DNA of 64,000 bases from the NCBI GenBank assembly GCA_016271365.2, contig CM057454.1, positions 701,855,501-701,919,500 on the forward strand, in the 5' to 3' direction. Position 1 is the first letter of the stretch, and every line of letters starts with the position of its first letter. The notes under the pieces were generated by a model, which saw nothing but the letters and a program-made list of their open reading frames with translations, did not search any database and was not told the DNA's origin. Origin of the DNA: Neoceratodus forsteri. Lineage: Eukaryota > Chordata > Ceratodontiformes > Ceratodontidae. The position numbers and the translations under genes are program-made. Below, in pieces: positions 1 to 10,372 of the stretch.

Positions 1-228
1 ATTTTAGTTGCCCTCCTCGGACTGCCTCTATCCTGTCTATGTCCTTTGCGGAGATGGGGTCTCCAGAACTGGACACAGTATTCCAGATGGGGTCTCACCA
101 ACTGTCTGTACAGAGGATAACAACTTCTGTTTTCTGCTGCTGATGCTCTCCCATACATCCCAGTATACCCCGGCCCCTCCCTACTGCGTTCTCACATTGC
201 TTGCTAACCTTAAGGTCATCTGATATGA

Positions 229-1107
229 TTACCCCAGGTCCCTTTCCTGTTTTGTTGTTGTTACTACCTCCCCACCCATTGTGTATTCTTCCCCTGGGTT
301 CTTCTTTCCCAGGTGCATTATTTTGCACTTTTTTGCATTGAATCCTAGCTGCCATACGTCTGACCATTCCTCCAACCTTGCCAAGTCTCTTTTCATCCTT
401 TCCACGCCTCCTTGTGTATCAACCCTGTTGCAGATCTTTGTGTCATCTGCAAAAAGGCATACTTTTCCTTCCAGTCCCTCTGCAATGCCACTGATGAAGA
501 CATTAAAAAGGACTGGACCCAATACTGAACCCTCCAGTACCCCACTAGTAACTGCCCTTTCTTCAGAGTGGACTCCATTTACAATTACCTTCTGTGTCCT
601 GTTGTCCAGCCAATGTTTTACCCAGGCTACCACCCTGGGACCCACTCCCAGGCTGGTTAATTTGACTAATCTTTTGCGTGGGACTGTGTCAAATGCCTTG
701 CTAAAGTCTAGGTAGGCCATGTCCACAGCCCCTCCTTGGTCTACTACTTTGGTCACCCAGTCAAAGAAATCTATTAGACTCATCTGACATGACCTTCCTG
801 CTGTGAACCCATGCTGCCTTGGATCCTGTGCTCCACTGACCTCTAGGTACTCAACTATTCTTTCCTTCAGAAGTGACTTCATCACTTTCCCTACCACAGA
901 GGTCAGACTGACAGGTCTGTAGTTTCCTGCCTCTGTCTTGGTCCCACTTTTGTGAAGGGGAATCACATCCGCCTTCCTCCAGTCTTCGGGTACCACACCA
1001 TCCTCCCATGATTTATTAAAAAGAGTAGCCAGTGGTTTCACTAGTTCCTTCCTTAATTCTTTTAGAATTCTGGGGTGAATTCCATCAGGACCCATTGCTT
1101 TGTCCAC
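229..1107 (-). pseudogene. CR1 ORF2 reverse transcriptase domain
   Basis: An open stretch of 292 codons covers most of the reverse transcriptase. Visible motifs are GNYRPVSLTSVVGK (residues 61-74), the motif A Asp in [13 protein letters not shown] (131-143), motif B SGVLEGSVLGPVLF (188-201) and the catalytic FADD (219-222). It ends in the thumb region (FNAKKCKIMHLGKK). This enzyme would copy CR1 RNA at a nicked target. Both catalytic Asp sites are intact. Motif B has Glu where the family normally has Gln (LEGS for PQGS). The frame breaks at both ends: upstream near 1110 and downstream near 229, where the C-terminal region continues out of frame towards position 1. It is non-functional as part of a truncated copy. 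Confidence 0.9.
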
Positions 1108-1115
1108 CTTCAGTT

Positions 1116-1943
1116 TTAGGAGTTCTTGCAGAACCCTTCTTCTGTGAAAGGACTGGGATCGACCCCCCTATCAAGAGTGCTTCTGTTAATTGGATTAGGC
1201 ACTTCCCCCTCCTCTTTTGTGAATACTGAGCAGAAATATTCGTTCAGTATTCCTGCTTTTTCACTGTCCTCCTCTGCCCACCCAACGCTTATTCTATTCA
1301 GCCTCACTATCCCTCCCTTTGTCTTTTCACGCCGCTGATGTACCTATATAAAGGTTTTTATCCCCTTCTAACTGAGTTGGCTATCTTTCCTCAGTTTGGG
1401 CCTTTGCTATTCTGACTTCCTCCCTGCTTCTTTCTGCCTTAACTGGTACAGCTCTGTCCTGCTCCTTCTGTGTTTCCTTATACTTTGGAATGCTATCTTT
1501 TCTTCTGACTTTCATAGCCACCTCTCTTGAGAACCATAGTGGCTTTTCTTTCGTTTTGATTTGTTTATTTGCTTCACACAAAGGCTTGTTGCCTCTGTGA
1601 TGGCAGTTTGATAATTCCCCATTGTTGCTCCACACCTCCTTCTAGCCTGTTTGCTAGTGCTTTTCTGAGGCACTCCTCCTATCTGTTAAAGTCAGCCCTC
1701 CAAAAGTCCAGTACCCTTCACTTTTGTATGGCTTGACTCTGTAGCTGAGTTTAACGTGAACCACACTGTTTGATGGTCACTTGTCCCCAGATGGCAACCC
1801 ACTTCTAGATCTGAGATCCTCTCACTGCCCCCATTTGAGAGTACGAGGTCTAAGATTGCTCTCTCACGAGTGGGTTCCGAAACTAGCTGTCTAATGCCTG
1901 ACACCTGTAGGGCATCAAGAATGGCCCTGCTCTTGGATGTCCT
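1116..1943 (-). pseudogene. CR1 ORF2 endonuclease C-terminus and linker
   Basis: Three short open pieces in different frames continue the ORF upstream of the RT. The piece at 1692-1904 carries the end of the APE-type endonuclease, with ILDLVLSNGG and the catalytic TSDHQ motif. The piece at 1381-1635 is the basic linker rich in Lys and Arg (KYKETQKEQDR). The piece at 1116-1307 is the segment before the RT (EYFCSVFTKEEG). Each has a clear counterpart in the copy at 45670-50040. The frame changes between pieces are decay. Confidence 0.85.
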
Positions 1944-2936
1944 TGTTTATATCTGTTTTTTTCCCTTTCTTTGCATTCTTTCCATGTAGTTTTTGATTCT
2001 CGGACTTTGGGCTATCTGGTATGATGATCGTGCTAACATCCAGTCTCATATTATTCCCAGAACTTTCTTGTTCTGTCTGAGTAGATCCATCTAGGCTGAC
2101 TGAGGGGTTAGTAATAGTTCTAATTAGTCCATCAATTTTAAATATGTTTTTTGCTACGTCTACTCTGAGAGCTTCCAGTATGTTTTTGTTGATTACTAGT
2201 TGCTCCATTAAAATGAGATTGGCACAATATTGGTTTTTCATAAGGTGAATTAAATCTTCACTTAAACAATCTGAGATACACTCAGGAGGGTTATAAAGGA
2301 TAGACTGACATCTTGCATGGTGTTCAAAGCAGGGACAACGTTAGTTGTAAAAGAATGTCTGATATGTTTTTCATACTGCTTGAGACCATCTATGGTATAT
2401 TGCAATGGAGACAATTTCCTGCATCTCATTTCCCTGTTCTTTCCTTCCTGTTATTATCACCTGTTCCTCTTGTTCCTCCTGTTCTTGAGAGGGCCATGAG
2501 TTTGAGGCTAACTGGATTTCTGGGGAACTACTACTACAGTATTTGAATTTTCATAATCTGGGAGTGTTGTGGCCCTCAATATCTTAGAGTCCTCATTTAA
2601 ACTCTGAACCAGCAAAGTATAATCTAGAACAGAAGAGAAGTCTTCATCTATAAATTTATGAGATAATTCTTTATTGATACATTTGTGAAATAAAACGGGG
2701 GACCCTTTTAAGATCCAACTTGACCTTTGATTGCCTATTTTGGGGTTCTTAGGGGTAGATGTTTTTCTTCTAATTTCTAATTCTTCCTGCATATGATCTG
2801 TGATTGTTGTCTGTCTTAAAGAAATGTTTCCTCTTGCTTTCTTATCAAAGTCATCCACTAATGTGGACAGATCAGGGTTAAACTGTCTTTACATCCAAGA
2901 CAGCCCAGTAATAATATGCTTAAATAGAATCGGTAA
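1944..2936 (-). pseudogene. Unclassified coding remnants, probably a retroelement ORF
   Basis: Two open stretches lie on the minus strand: 2508-2858 (116 codons, starting MDDFDKKARGN) and about 1944-2241. The last codons of the second run into the CR1 copy and are not its own. The first is charged and contains SSWILKGSPVLFHKC. The second contains MKNQYCANLILMEQLVINKN and SVSLDGSTQTEQES, and ends in a Lys-rich stretch. Between them the sequence also looks coding but is frame-shifted. I do not recognise the family: there is no RT, endonuclease, integrase or recombinase motif. Position between a CR1 and a DIRS element suggests an older mobile element into which the DIRS inserted. An accessory ORF of a LINE or Penelope-like element is possible but unproven. 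Confidence 0.4.
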
Positions 2937-3104
2937 TGGGTGTTTACTCACCTGGTAAAGGTGATTGTGTTGGTTGGCATCCATGGCACTCCAGACATTA
3001 CCTCATGGGTTATAGCCCACCTGATATGCTAGTGATGCACTGACCCAGATCAAATTTTTAGCATATCCAGGTCCCAGAAACCCCTGCTCTCCAGTTCGAA
3101 TCTT
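2937..3104. repeat. DIRS left inverted terminal repeat
   Basis: From about 2971 to 3100 this sequence matches the reverse complement of 9642-9775 with only scattered differences, including the blocks 'ttggcatccatggcactcc' and 'gcatcactgacccag'-like text. The outermost ~30 nt (2937-2970, 'gggtgtttactcacctgg') are not in the right repeat but recur, reverse-complemented, in the internal complementary region. Confidence 0.9.
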
Positions 3105-3410
3105 CCACAGCTGAAATTAAGGTTGGTTAGTACAAGAGAAAGAAATACAATCTAGGCACAGATAATTATGACAACACGAGGGATATGGAGAAACCAAAGA
3201 AGAATGCGGACCACGACGTAGTATCAAAGGCCCATGGGCGGGTTTTTATTCCTTCCTATTATTTACAGTCTAAGCTCGGTCCCGGAGGTCCGACTGGAAG
3301 AATAACTTTGATTGCAGTATTAGTTGTTTGTCCCTGTAGGGCCTGTCATGGATGAGATCTACCCCTTATTCCAGTTCCGATCACTCTGGGCAGTCTGAAG
3401 GGAGGGCCTT

Positions 3411-3513
3411 GGAGTGCCATGGATGCCAACCAACACAATCACCTTTACCAGGTGAGTAAACACCCATTGTGATTGGTTGGCATCCATGGCACTCCAGACA
3501 TTACCTCATGGGT
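3411..3513. repeat. DIRS internal complementary region (ICR)
   Basis: The left half (3411-3465) is the reverse complement of the outer left terminus, including 'ggtgagtaaacaccc'. The right half (from about 3467 to 3513) is the reverse complement of the outer right terminus ('gtgattggttggcatcc'). The ICR therefore records the head-to-tail junction of the two element ends. In DIRS models it is the template that bridges the ends when a circular DNA is made. It lies just downstream of the recombinase gene, where family members carry it. Confidence 0.92.
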
Positions 3514-3557
3514 AGATAAAAACAGTGAAGTACCCAAGGGAGGGAAAACAGACTGAG

Positions 3558-4614
3558 CTAAGAGTGAGTGGTAGAGGAAGCTGCTGTCAGGACCTGAGTG
3601 GCGAAAGTGGGCCGAATGGCCTGCCGCTGTTCTAGCCTGTAGTGCCTGGTGAAGGTGTGGAGGGAGCTCCATGTGGCTGCCCTGCAAATGTCCTCGGAGG
3701 ATACGCTAGCTCTTTCCACCCAGGAGGTGGCGATCGCTCTGGTGGAGTGAGCCTTGATCCCCTTGGGGGGTCATCTGGTTAGCTATGTAGGCATTCTGGA
3801 TGACTTTCCTCAACCACCCAGCAATGGTGGTCTTGAAGGCGGCTCTTCCCTGTCTCTGTCCCTTCGAGATGACGAATAGTCTCTCTGTCTTGCTGATGGG
3901 ATGGGTTCTGGCCAAGTACACAGAGAGGGCGGATCCAACATTAAGATAGTGTGGGACTGCACTGGAGCCCTGCTGAGACCCTTCTGGGAAGGTGGGGAGT
4001 TCGATGGGTTGTTCTCTGTGAAATCCAGTGGATACCTTTGGCTGGAAGGCTGGTACCGTTCTCAGGCGGACCCCTAACGGGGTGAACACCGTATAAGGTT
4101 CCGCACAGGATAGGGCCCCAAGTTCCCTGATCCTCCTAGCTGAACAGATTGCCACTAAGAAGCATGTCTTGAGGACGATCCAGAACAGATCCACCTGGAG
4201 GAGGGGTTCGTAAGGGGCAGATTTGAGGGACTCTAGGACTAGCGGTAGGTCCCATGGGGCGATGGTCGGCCGAGTCCTCGGGTGGAGGATCTCCACTGCC
4301 CTTAGAAAGTGGGTGGCATCAGGGTGGGCTCCCGGGGTGTATCCCCGATGAGACCCGTAGCCGCCCCTATGGCTGCTAATTGCACCCTGAGGGAGGACAG
4401 TGCTAATCCCTTGTCTACTCCCTGTTGGAGGATGTTGGCCATGTTGGTCTGTTCGGGAACTCTGCCCCAATCCTGGCACCACCGGGAGAATATGGACCAT
4501 TGTCTCCCATACGTGGAGGTGGTGGAAGACCGTCTGGACTGGAGTAGGGTGTTGATGACAGAATCATGGTACCCCACCGCCCTCAGTCTCTTCCTTTCAG
4601 GAGCCAGGCCGTGA
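3558..4614 (-). pseudogene. DIRS tyrosine recombinase
   Basis: This is the enzyme that would join the circular DIRS DNA to the genome. The N-terminal SAM-like domain is seen as NTLLQSRRSSTTSTYG and RVQLAAIGA in one frame (about 4340-4614). The catalytic domain follows in a second frame down to about 3770, with the first Arg in SARRIREL (codons near 4122-4137). A third frame holds the H-x-x-R box (codons 3738-3749) and the C-terminal catalytic Tyr (codon 3639-3641), and stops at 3558-3560. All four residues of the R-H-R-Y set are therefore visible. They are split by a frameshift near 4335 and another in the run of six G at 3767-3772. The gene overlaps the end of the RT/RNase H frame, as is common in DIRS. 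Confidence 0.88.
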
Positions 4615-6453
4615 GCTTGAGGGTCTGCGGGGTCGGGTGGAGCACTGGCCCTTGTGAGAGCATGTCTGGCCGGTATGGTATCCTGAAGCTGGCAAGTGTC
4701 ATCTCTCGGACCGCTGTGAACCATGACCTGCGTGGCCAGTAGGGGGCCACCAGGATGATCGTATGTTGTGATTCCCGTATCCTGGTCAGAACCTGAGGGA
4801 TCAGGGGGAGTGGATGGAAGACGTAGGCGTGGCTCCATCTCCAAGGTTGCGATAGGGCGTCTGTTCCCTGGGACAAGCTGTCCCTGAACTGTGAATAGTA
4901 ATTTCTGATCTGAGCATTCTCCCGTGTTGCCATGAGGTCTATGGTCACGGTTCCCCAAGTCGCTTGGATCATCTGGAACAGGTCTGGATGTAACCGCCAT
5001 TCTCCCGGGTGTACCTGTTGCCTGCTGAGCCAATCCGCGTGGACGTTCAGCCTTCCTGCTAGGTGAACTGTGGTCAGGTATCTGAGGTTGGCTTGGGCCA
5101 AGTCGAGGACTGCCGTTGCCTCCCTCAGCATAGCTCTGCTCCTGGTCCCACCTTGCTTCGCTATGTAGGCCACCGTGACCCAATTGCCGGATTGGATTAG
5201 GACTGATTGTCCCTGCACCAGATGTTTGAAAGCTTTTAGGGCATGAAACATGGCTCTCATCTCCAGTATGTTGATAGAGAGCTGTGACTCTGCAGGTGAC
5301 CACAGGCCCTGTGCTGTTGTGTCTCCCAGGCAGGCTCCCCAGCTGGAGAGACTCACGTCCATCTCTATGGCGATCAAGTGAGGTGCCTCTAGGGGGACCC
5401 CTGGGACAAATTCTCCTCCACCGTCCACCAAGCCAGGGAGAGTCTCACCACCTTGGGTAGTGGTACCACCATCTGGAGGATGAGTTCGCTCGGTGCCCCT
5501 TGAGTCAGCGTGTAAGTTTGGAGTGGGCGCATGTGCCACCTGGCCCAGGGCACAAGGTCTATGCATGAGGCCATGCAGCCCAGTAACTGGGCTATCTTTC
5601 CCATCGTCGTGCTGCATCGGGCCTTCATCTGAAGGGCTAGGTCCCTCAGGTTGTGAATTCTCGAGGTGTATGGTTTTGCCCACCCCTGGGCTGAGTTGAT
5701 GAGTGCTCCCAGATGCTCGATCTGCTGGGTGGGGATGAGGTGGCTCTTCTCTTGGTTTACCACCCAACCGTGGTCCTCGAGTGCCTGTAGGGTGGATTCT
5801 GTGTGTATCCATGCCTGATGTTCGGACCGGGCCCGTATGAGCCAGTCGTCCAGGTACGGGATGATGTCCAGCCCCTGTTCCCTGAGTCTTGCCACCAAGG
5901 TTATGGAAACCTTGGTGAAGACTCTTGGAGCTGAGGAGAGGCTGAATGGTAAGGCCTGGTACTGGAAGTGGTGGCCTAGGATGTGGAAGCATAGGAATTG
6001 TCTGTGCTTCCGAATGATGGGAATATGGAGGTAGGCGTCCTTGAGGTCTATGGACATCAGGAAATCACCTCCCCGAATGCATCGGAGGGTGGACCGGATG
6101 GTTTCCATCTTGAAGTAGTGGGAGACCACGTGGCGGTTTAGGTGTTTGAGGTCCAGGATAGGCTGGAGCTCCCCCAATTTTTTGGGTACTAGGAAGAAGA
6201 TTAAGTACACCCCTTGATTCTGTTCGGGCACCGGTACGGGCTGGATGGCCTTGTTCCGAACCAGGTCCGACAGGATCTGTTGGACCTGGTGTGGGGATGC
6301 CCTTCTCCTGGTTATGGGGGAGGAGTCAAACCTGTGGGGAATGTGGGCGTGGGATAACTCTATAGAGTAACCCTTGGTTACCACGTCTTGGACCCACCTG
6401 TCCGCTGTTGTGCGGAGCCAACGGTGGGCGAATAGAGTTAGCCTTTGTCCCAC
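4583..6453 (-). pseudogene. DIRS reverse transcriptase and RNase H
   Basis: The RT frame (5389-6453, 354 codons) has motif A SIDLKDAYLHIPI with Asp136, a motif B region LPFSLSSAPRVFTK (169-182) and YLDD at 200-203, all intact. A frameshift near 5395-5405 moves into the RNase H frame, which runs to 4583. There the RNase H residues are IEMDVSLSSWG (Asp), ILEMRA (Glu), SGNW where the family has S-D-N, and HADWLSR (Asp). The third position is thus Asp to Gly (codon at 5186-5188), which should abolish RNase H activity. The frame ends with KLTAWLLKGRD overlapping the recombinase start. Together these domains would convert the element RNA to DNA. Confidence 0.92.
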
Positions 6454-6782
6454 AGGCGGGTAGGGGTCCCGGCCTTGGGGTGCCAGGGTGGGGTAGTCAC
6501 TGTTGTTTACCCCTGTAGCCTCTGCCTCGTCCTCCGGTTCTCTGACCTCGGTTTCTGGAGGAGAAGGATTGATAGTTCTGAGGGTACGGGCTGCGGAAGC
6601 CGGGGGAGGTGCCTCTGCCTCGAAAGGAGTGGCTGGAATGCTGTTTGTCTCTGCGTGGTTGAAATGGTCTATGTCCCCCCCGAGATCTTCACCTCGAGGA
6701 GGGGAGATAGGAGAACCTAGACCTATTCTTGAGGAGATCTCTGCCCTCCTCCTTCTGTTTCAAGTAATCTTGTAGCCCTTCC

Positions 6783-8143
6783 CTAAAAAACATGTTTTCC
6801 CTTCAGAGGGAAGTTCTGGAGCAGATTTTTTGACTCATTGTCCACATCCCATAATTTGAGCCACAGTGCCCTATGAGCACAGTTGGTGATGGCGGTCACC
6901 CTGGCATGAAGGCTCAGGGTGTCCACTGCCATGTCGGCCAGGTATTTAGCTGTGTCCAAGGTACAATCCAAAAGTTCTGCCTCCCTGGATTTTGGAGTGG
7001 CTTGCTCCTGCAGTTCTTCGAGCCAGCGGATCTGCGCATGGGCTGTGTAGATGGCTGTGGTGGTTGCCTTGGCGGTGATGCCCTCGATTTTGAAGGCCTT
7101 CTTAAGCATATCCTCAACTTTTTTGTCTGTCGGGTCTCTGAGCACTATCGTACCGCATGGTAACACGGTCTTTTTGCTAAGGGCTGCCACCTGGGGGTCA
7201 ATGGTGGGAGCCCTGCACCAGGCATCCGATTTCTCCCCCCAGACTGGATACATCCTGTCTAGATTCTTACGGTTTGACATTCTACCCAGTTCGGGGGATT
7301 GCCACTCCTTACTGAAGATCTCTTCTATGGCAGGACACACTGGGAAGGTCTCAGTGATTGACTGTCTCAGTTGGATCAGGGGGTCGAGCTTTGACTCTGG
7401 CCTGCTTTCCTCAGTGTCGAAACCCATGGTGGCCTTGATAATCTTCATGAGCCCTGGGATCGTGTCGAAGGAGCATAACTTCTATGTCAGGGAGGGCGTC
7501 GTTTGGAGATCCATGTCATCCTCATCTGAATCCGGCTATTCTCCTCCCCCGTGTCGTCCTTCTCCCCGTCTTCATGTGCATTGTCGAGAGGGATGTCTGG
7601 TGTATCCTCCGCTATCGGGGGTTCCTCTGGTTGCCCTTCTGCCTTGTCGGGTTCGGGGTTGGGTGGCTTTGCCCTGTGTTGGGTGAGGGATTCCAGCTTT
7701 TCCATGATCTTAAGCATAAAGTTCTGTTGGCTCTCCATCATGGCGACAGCGGCCTGTTGATTTTGAATTAGGAGGGAGCTTGGGTTCATCCACGTGGGGT
7801 TGCTGGTGCCCGGGTTGCCAGGGCCCATGGGTGGAGTTTGCTCCAAGGAGGAATCATCATCGTCCAGTAGGCAGGCTGTGCAGAGGGGACCTGGAATTTG
7901 GGGCAGGAGGGTGGCACTGCATGAGGAGCATTTCTTTGCTTTCACCGTCTGGGGCAAGAGAGAAGGCATACCATAGAACAGAAACTGTGCGCCGCCCAGG
8001 GGCGGACCCCTCTTAACCCCCCCGAAGCCCAGAGGTGGGCTTTCTTTCCCCGGGCCGAGATAGAATGCAAGTGTGGGGGTGCTGTGTGAGGACCCCCACA
8101 ATGGCCAGAGGGGGGGAGAATGGTGTACAGAGGTCTGGGCCAT
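6783..8143 (-). pseudogene. DIRS gag-like protein
   Basis: Two open frames make up the gag. The upstream frame (7487-8143) has a Cys motif, KCSSCSATLL followed by CTACLL, that resembles a zinc-binding knuckle. An acidic, Pro-rich stretch follows (PEEPPIAEDTPDIPLD). The downstream frame (6783-7448, 221 codons) carries the DIRS gag core, with FSKEWQSPELGR and LDRMYPVW. A frameshift lies between them (about 7448-7487). The ATG at 8143 is a guess; the true start may be further upstream. The 330 bases between this ORF and the RT frame (6454-6782) are probably the decayed start of the RT ORF or end of gag, as I see no other motif there. Confidence 0.8.
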
Positions 8144-8336
8144 GGCTTGCTATGGGAGGGAGCCATGGGGACTGGTGGGGCGGTTATCTGCACGGGTCGC
8201 TGTGGGAGGGACCCGAGCGTTAAGAAGGGGCGAGGAGGGAGTCTCCGAAAGGTCGCTGTGGGAGGGACCCTGCGGGCAGGGTGGGGCCAGCCAACGTAGA
8301 CCGGCTGTCCAGAGGAACTCCCCCTCAAAGGAAACA

Positions 8337-8620
8337 TTTTTTTTTTTTTAAACTAGATGAGGCATACTAATGTTGCAGATGCAAGCTGGGAGCACAGGAG
8401 TCAAGCGATCTGCTTAGTTATAACGTAATGGTGGAGGCAGGATTCAAACCCATGACTGATGGGCAATCTATATCATAGTGCAGTGCTCCAACCATTAGGC
8501 CACACTGTCTGCACTGTCACATGGTGTGCAAGTGGGGCCTGTGGGATCCAAACCCACGTCTCCGATTTGCAGCATAGAGTCTTAAACCACTGTACCAACT
8601 GCCTCCTAGGGATTCAATTC
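8337..8620 (-). repeat. Two tandem tRNA-like modules with an A-rich tail (SINE-like)
   Basis: On the minus strand there are two RNA polymerase III-type internal promoters in a row. Module 1 has an A box at 8587-8597 (TGGTACAGTGG) and a B box at 8544-8554 (GGTTTGGATCC). Module 2 has an A box at 8492-8502 (TGGCCTAATGG) and a B box at 8440-8450 (GGTTTGAATCC). Both A boxes fit TRGYNNARYGG exactly; the B boxes differ from GGTTCGANNCC at two and one positions. Module 1 keeps a 5-bp T-stem around its B box. A run of A (T on the plus strand, 8338-8350) follows at the 3' end. I read this as a dimeric tRNA-derived SINE, or a tRNA-like leader belonging to this DIRS lineage. No target duplication is evident. 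Confidence 0.55.
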
Positions 8621-9641
8621 CCTGAATCCTGGAACTTCTAGGCCCTGCTGCTAGCCCGACCTGCAGCTGTGGGGAACAAACTCTGTTGGGTGCAGTCCAG
8701 GGCCCTAGGGACTGTCAATGGCCAGATTTGACTCCCAGAGTGGAGGAGGAGAGTACTGAGGGGAACTACTTGTTGTTGTAGGGGGTCCTTGTTATTATCT
8801 TCCCCCCTGCGAGAGACTCTCTCTCTCTCTGTCTCTCCCTGCTGCCACCCCCCCCACCTGGCCAGACCGTGAGGCGGTGATGCGAGCCCTCGCGAGGCTG
8901 ATCTGATCGCCTGGAGGAGGAGGAGGAGTCATGAGAGAGTTTCTCTCATGTACAGGCCCAAACGGGGCCTAGGAGCGCACCGAGCATGAGGAGGAGGCGC
9001 CCGCGGTGGTTTCAGCGCCACGTGGTACCGGAGGGGCTCTGCCCCATGGCCAGGCCATAATTCGCTTTGTAGGCGAGCGGCAGGAAGGAGAGGAGGAGGA
9101 CTGAGGCCTCTGAAGGCCACACGGTCGGGGTAGGCCGCGGGGCGGCCTATGAACGCACGACCAGGCGGCCCCGGCACGCTGGGGCTAACGCAAGGCCACA
9201 GGCCAGGAAAAGGACACTCTCTCTCTCTCTCTCTCCCTGGGGAACTCCCATGAAACGGAGCTGCAGGAGCGGGCAGACCACACAATGCGGTGTTGGGGAC
9301 AGACCCAGAGCTCCAGAAGCGGCGTGGGGCTGAATAACATTGAGCTAGCTGCCCAAACCAGTAACAACAATTTTGAAACTTCAAAGCTTTTCAGGTACAG
9401 TAACTGAGTACATTATTCTGCACAGCGAGGTGTCTAAGATCTAGGGCAGAGCCCAGGTTAGTTGATACATTGCAGATCTATATATATGTTTTTAATTTTT
9501 TTTTTATTTTATCGCAATAGATACTGTACAGACAGTTAAATTGGCTTGTGCCAGAAGAGTTCTTTATGATGTTGGTTCATGGTCTTACCTTGTAGGAGCA
9601 GACAGGGATTCCTGGTGTGCTTCTTGCCTGATCAGATGCAC
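8621..9641 (-). other. DIRS 5' untranslated region
   Basis: No coding domain is recognised between the tRNA-like modules and the right terminal repeat. The segment is GC-rich at 8900-9200 and holds CT/GA microsatellites at about 8816-8842 and 9216-9236. On the plus strand 9483-9520 is AT-rich. It is probably the element's leader and promoter region, an inference from position only. Confidence 0.45.
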
Positions 9642-9780
9642 GATTCAAACTGGAGAGCAGGGGTTTCTGGGACCTGGATATCCTAGAAATTTGATCTGGG
9701 TCAGTGCATCACTAGCCTATCAGGTGGGCTATAACCCATGAGGTAATGTCTGGAGTGCCATGGATGCCAACCAATCACAA
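9642..9780. repeat. DIRS right inverted terminal repeat
   Basis: Its reverse complement matches 2971-3100 almost throughout. The outer end, 'ccaaccaatcac', is the sequence found in the right half of the internal complementary region. Beyond 9780 the sequence is unrelated. Confidence 0.9.
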
Positions 9781-10127
9781 ACAATATTATCACACACTAA
9801 TAAATCTGGCTAGTTACTCCATCTGAAGGAACAAAATGAAATAACACAGTAGAAAAACAGTCACCCGAACTGTAAACAATAACAAAAGTCTGATTAGTCT
9901 GATATGTTTCTATACAATAAAGAATCTGAAAAACCTGTAATTTGGAACAATGACAATGACCAGTTCTGTAGCTTCAATTTAAGGTTAAAAGACCATGACA
10001 GAGGTGCGAATTCAAGCCTAGAGACTCAGTATACAACTATCGATCTCTTGAAATAACTGTTCTGTGTGTGGTTTACAGTTGTTTGAAAAAATTCACCTCA
10101 GAGACCTAAAAGAGTTACAGATCTCTC
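9781..10127. other. Unassigned AT-rich sequence
   Basis: No ORF or repeat is recognised. It is the right flank of the DIRS insertion. It may belong to the same older element as 1944-2936, but no shared motif shows this. Confidence 0.3.
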
Positions 10128-10372
10128 ATATATGAACATATGAACTTGCCAGCAGATAAAGGCCTTTTGGTCTATCAAGTCTGCTCACTTGTGCAGCTAG
10201 CAGCCCTTACACTGCAGCTGCCCCTCCCTCCACCCCTCCAGCGACCCTCCCCATTACCCTGTCCCATCCCCTTTTTAAGCAGCCCACTGTCTTACAGGAT
10301 ACCACTTCCTATGGTAGTGTATTCCACCCTTTCACTACACTCTCCGTTAAAAAGTGTCTCCTCATTTCCCTC

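Larger units (their letters stand above)
1..1943 (-). mobile_element. CR1-type LINE copy 1, truncated at both ends
   Basis: This non-LTR retrotransposon fragment reads right to left. Its 3' end lies beyond the left edge of the window and its 5' end stops abruptly near 1943 inside the endonuclease region. The boundary comes from comparison with the longer copy at 45670-50040, which is nearly identical up to the shared text 'ctcttggatgt' and then continues with endonuclease sequence where this copy switches to unrelated DNA. The first base of the window matches about 46132 of that copy. 5' truncation is the usual outcome of target-primed reverse transcription. The close match to the copies at 30588-32907 and 45670-50040 puts all three in one subfamily. 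Confidence 0.9.
2937..9780 (-). mobile_element. DIRS tyrosine-recombinase retrotransposon, near-complete but inactive
   Basis: All hallmarks of the DIRS order are present. Inverted terminal repeats lie at both ends (2937-3104 and 9642-9780), and an internal complementary region at 3411-3513 carries the complement of both outer ends joined. Reading right to left the genes are gag, reverse transcriptase/RNase H and tyrosine recombinase, the standard DIRS order. There is no integrase or aspartic protease. Length is about 6.8 kb. DIRS elements are thought to integrate as a circle through the recombinase, so no target duplication is expected and none is seen. At least four frameshifts and one lost RNase H Asp make this copy defective. 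The exact end bases are uncertain by a few nucleotides. Confidence 0.92.

Noticed and set aside
7942..8337. 131-codon minus-strand frame upstream of DIRS gag
   Set aside because: It overlaps the gag frame in another phase, is Pro-rich and has no gag motif; likely a shadow of GC-rich sequence.
8430..8620. Genuine tRNA genes
   Set aside because: A and B boxes are present, but the acceptor stems do not pair and the B boxes deviate, so SINE-like modules are more likely.
9210..9240. GA/CT run as a regulatory site
   Set aside because: It is a simple microsatellite; nothing else supports a binding function.
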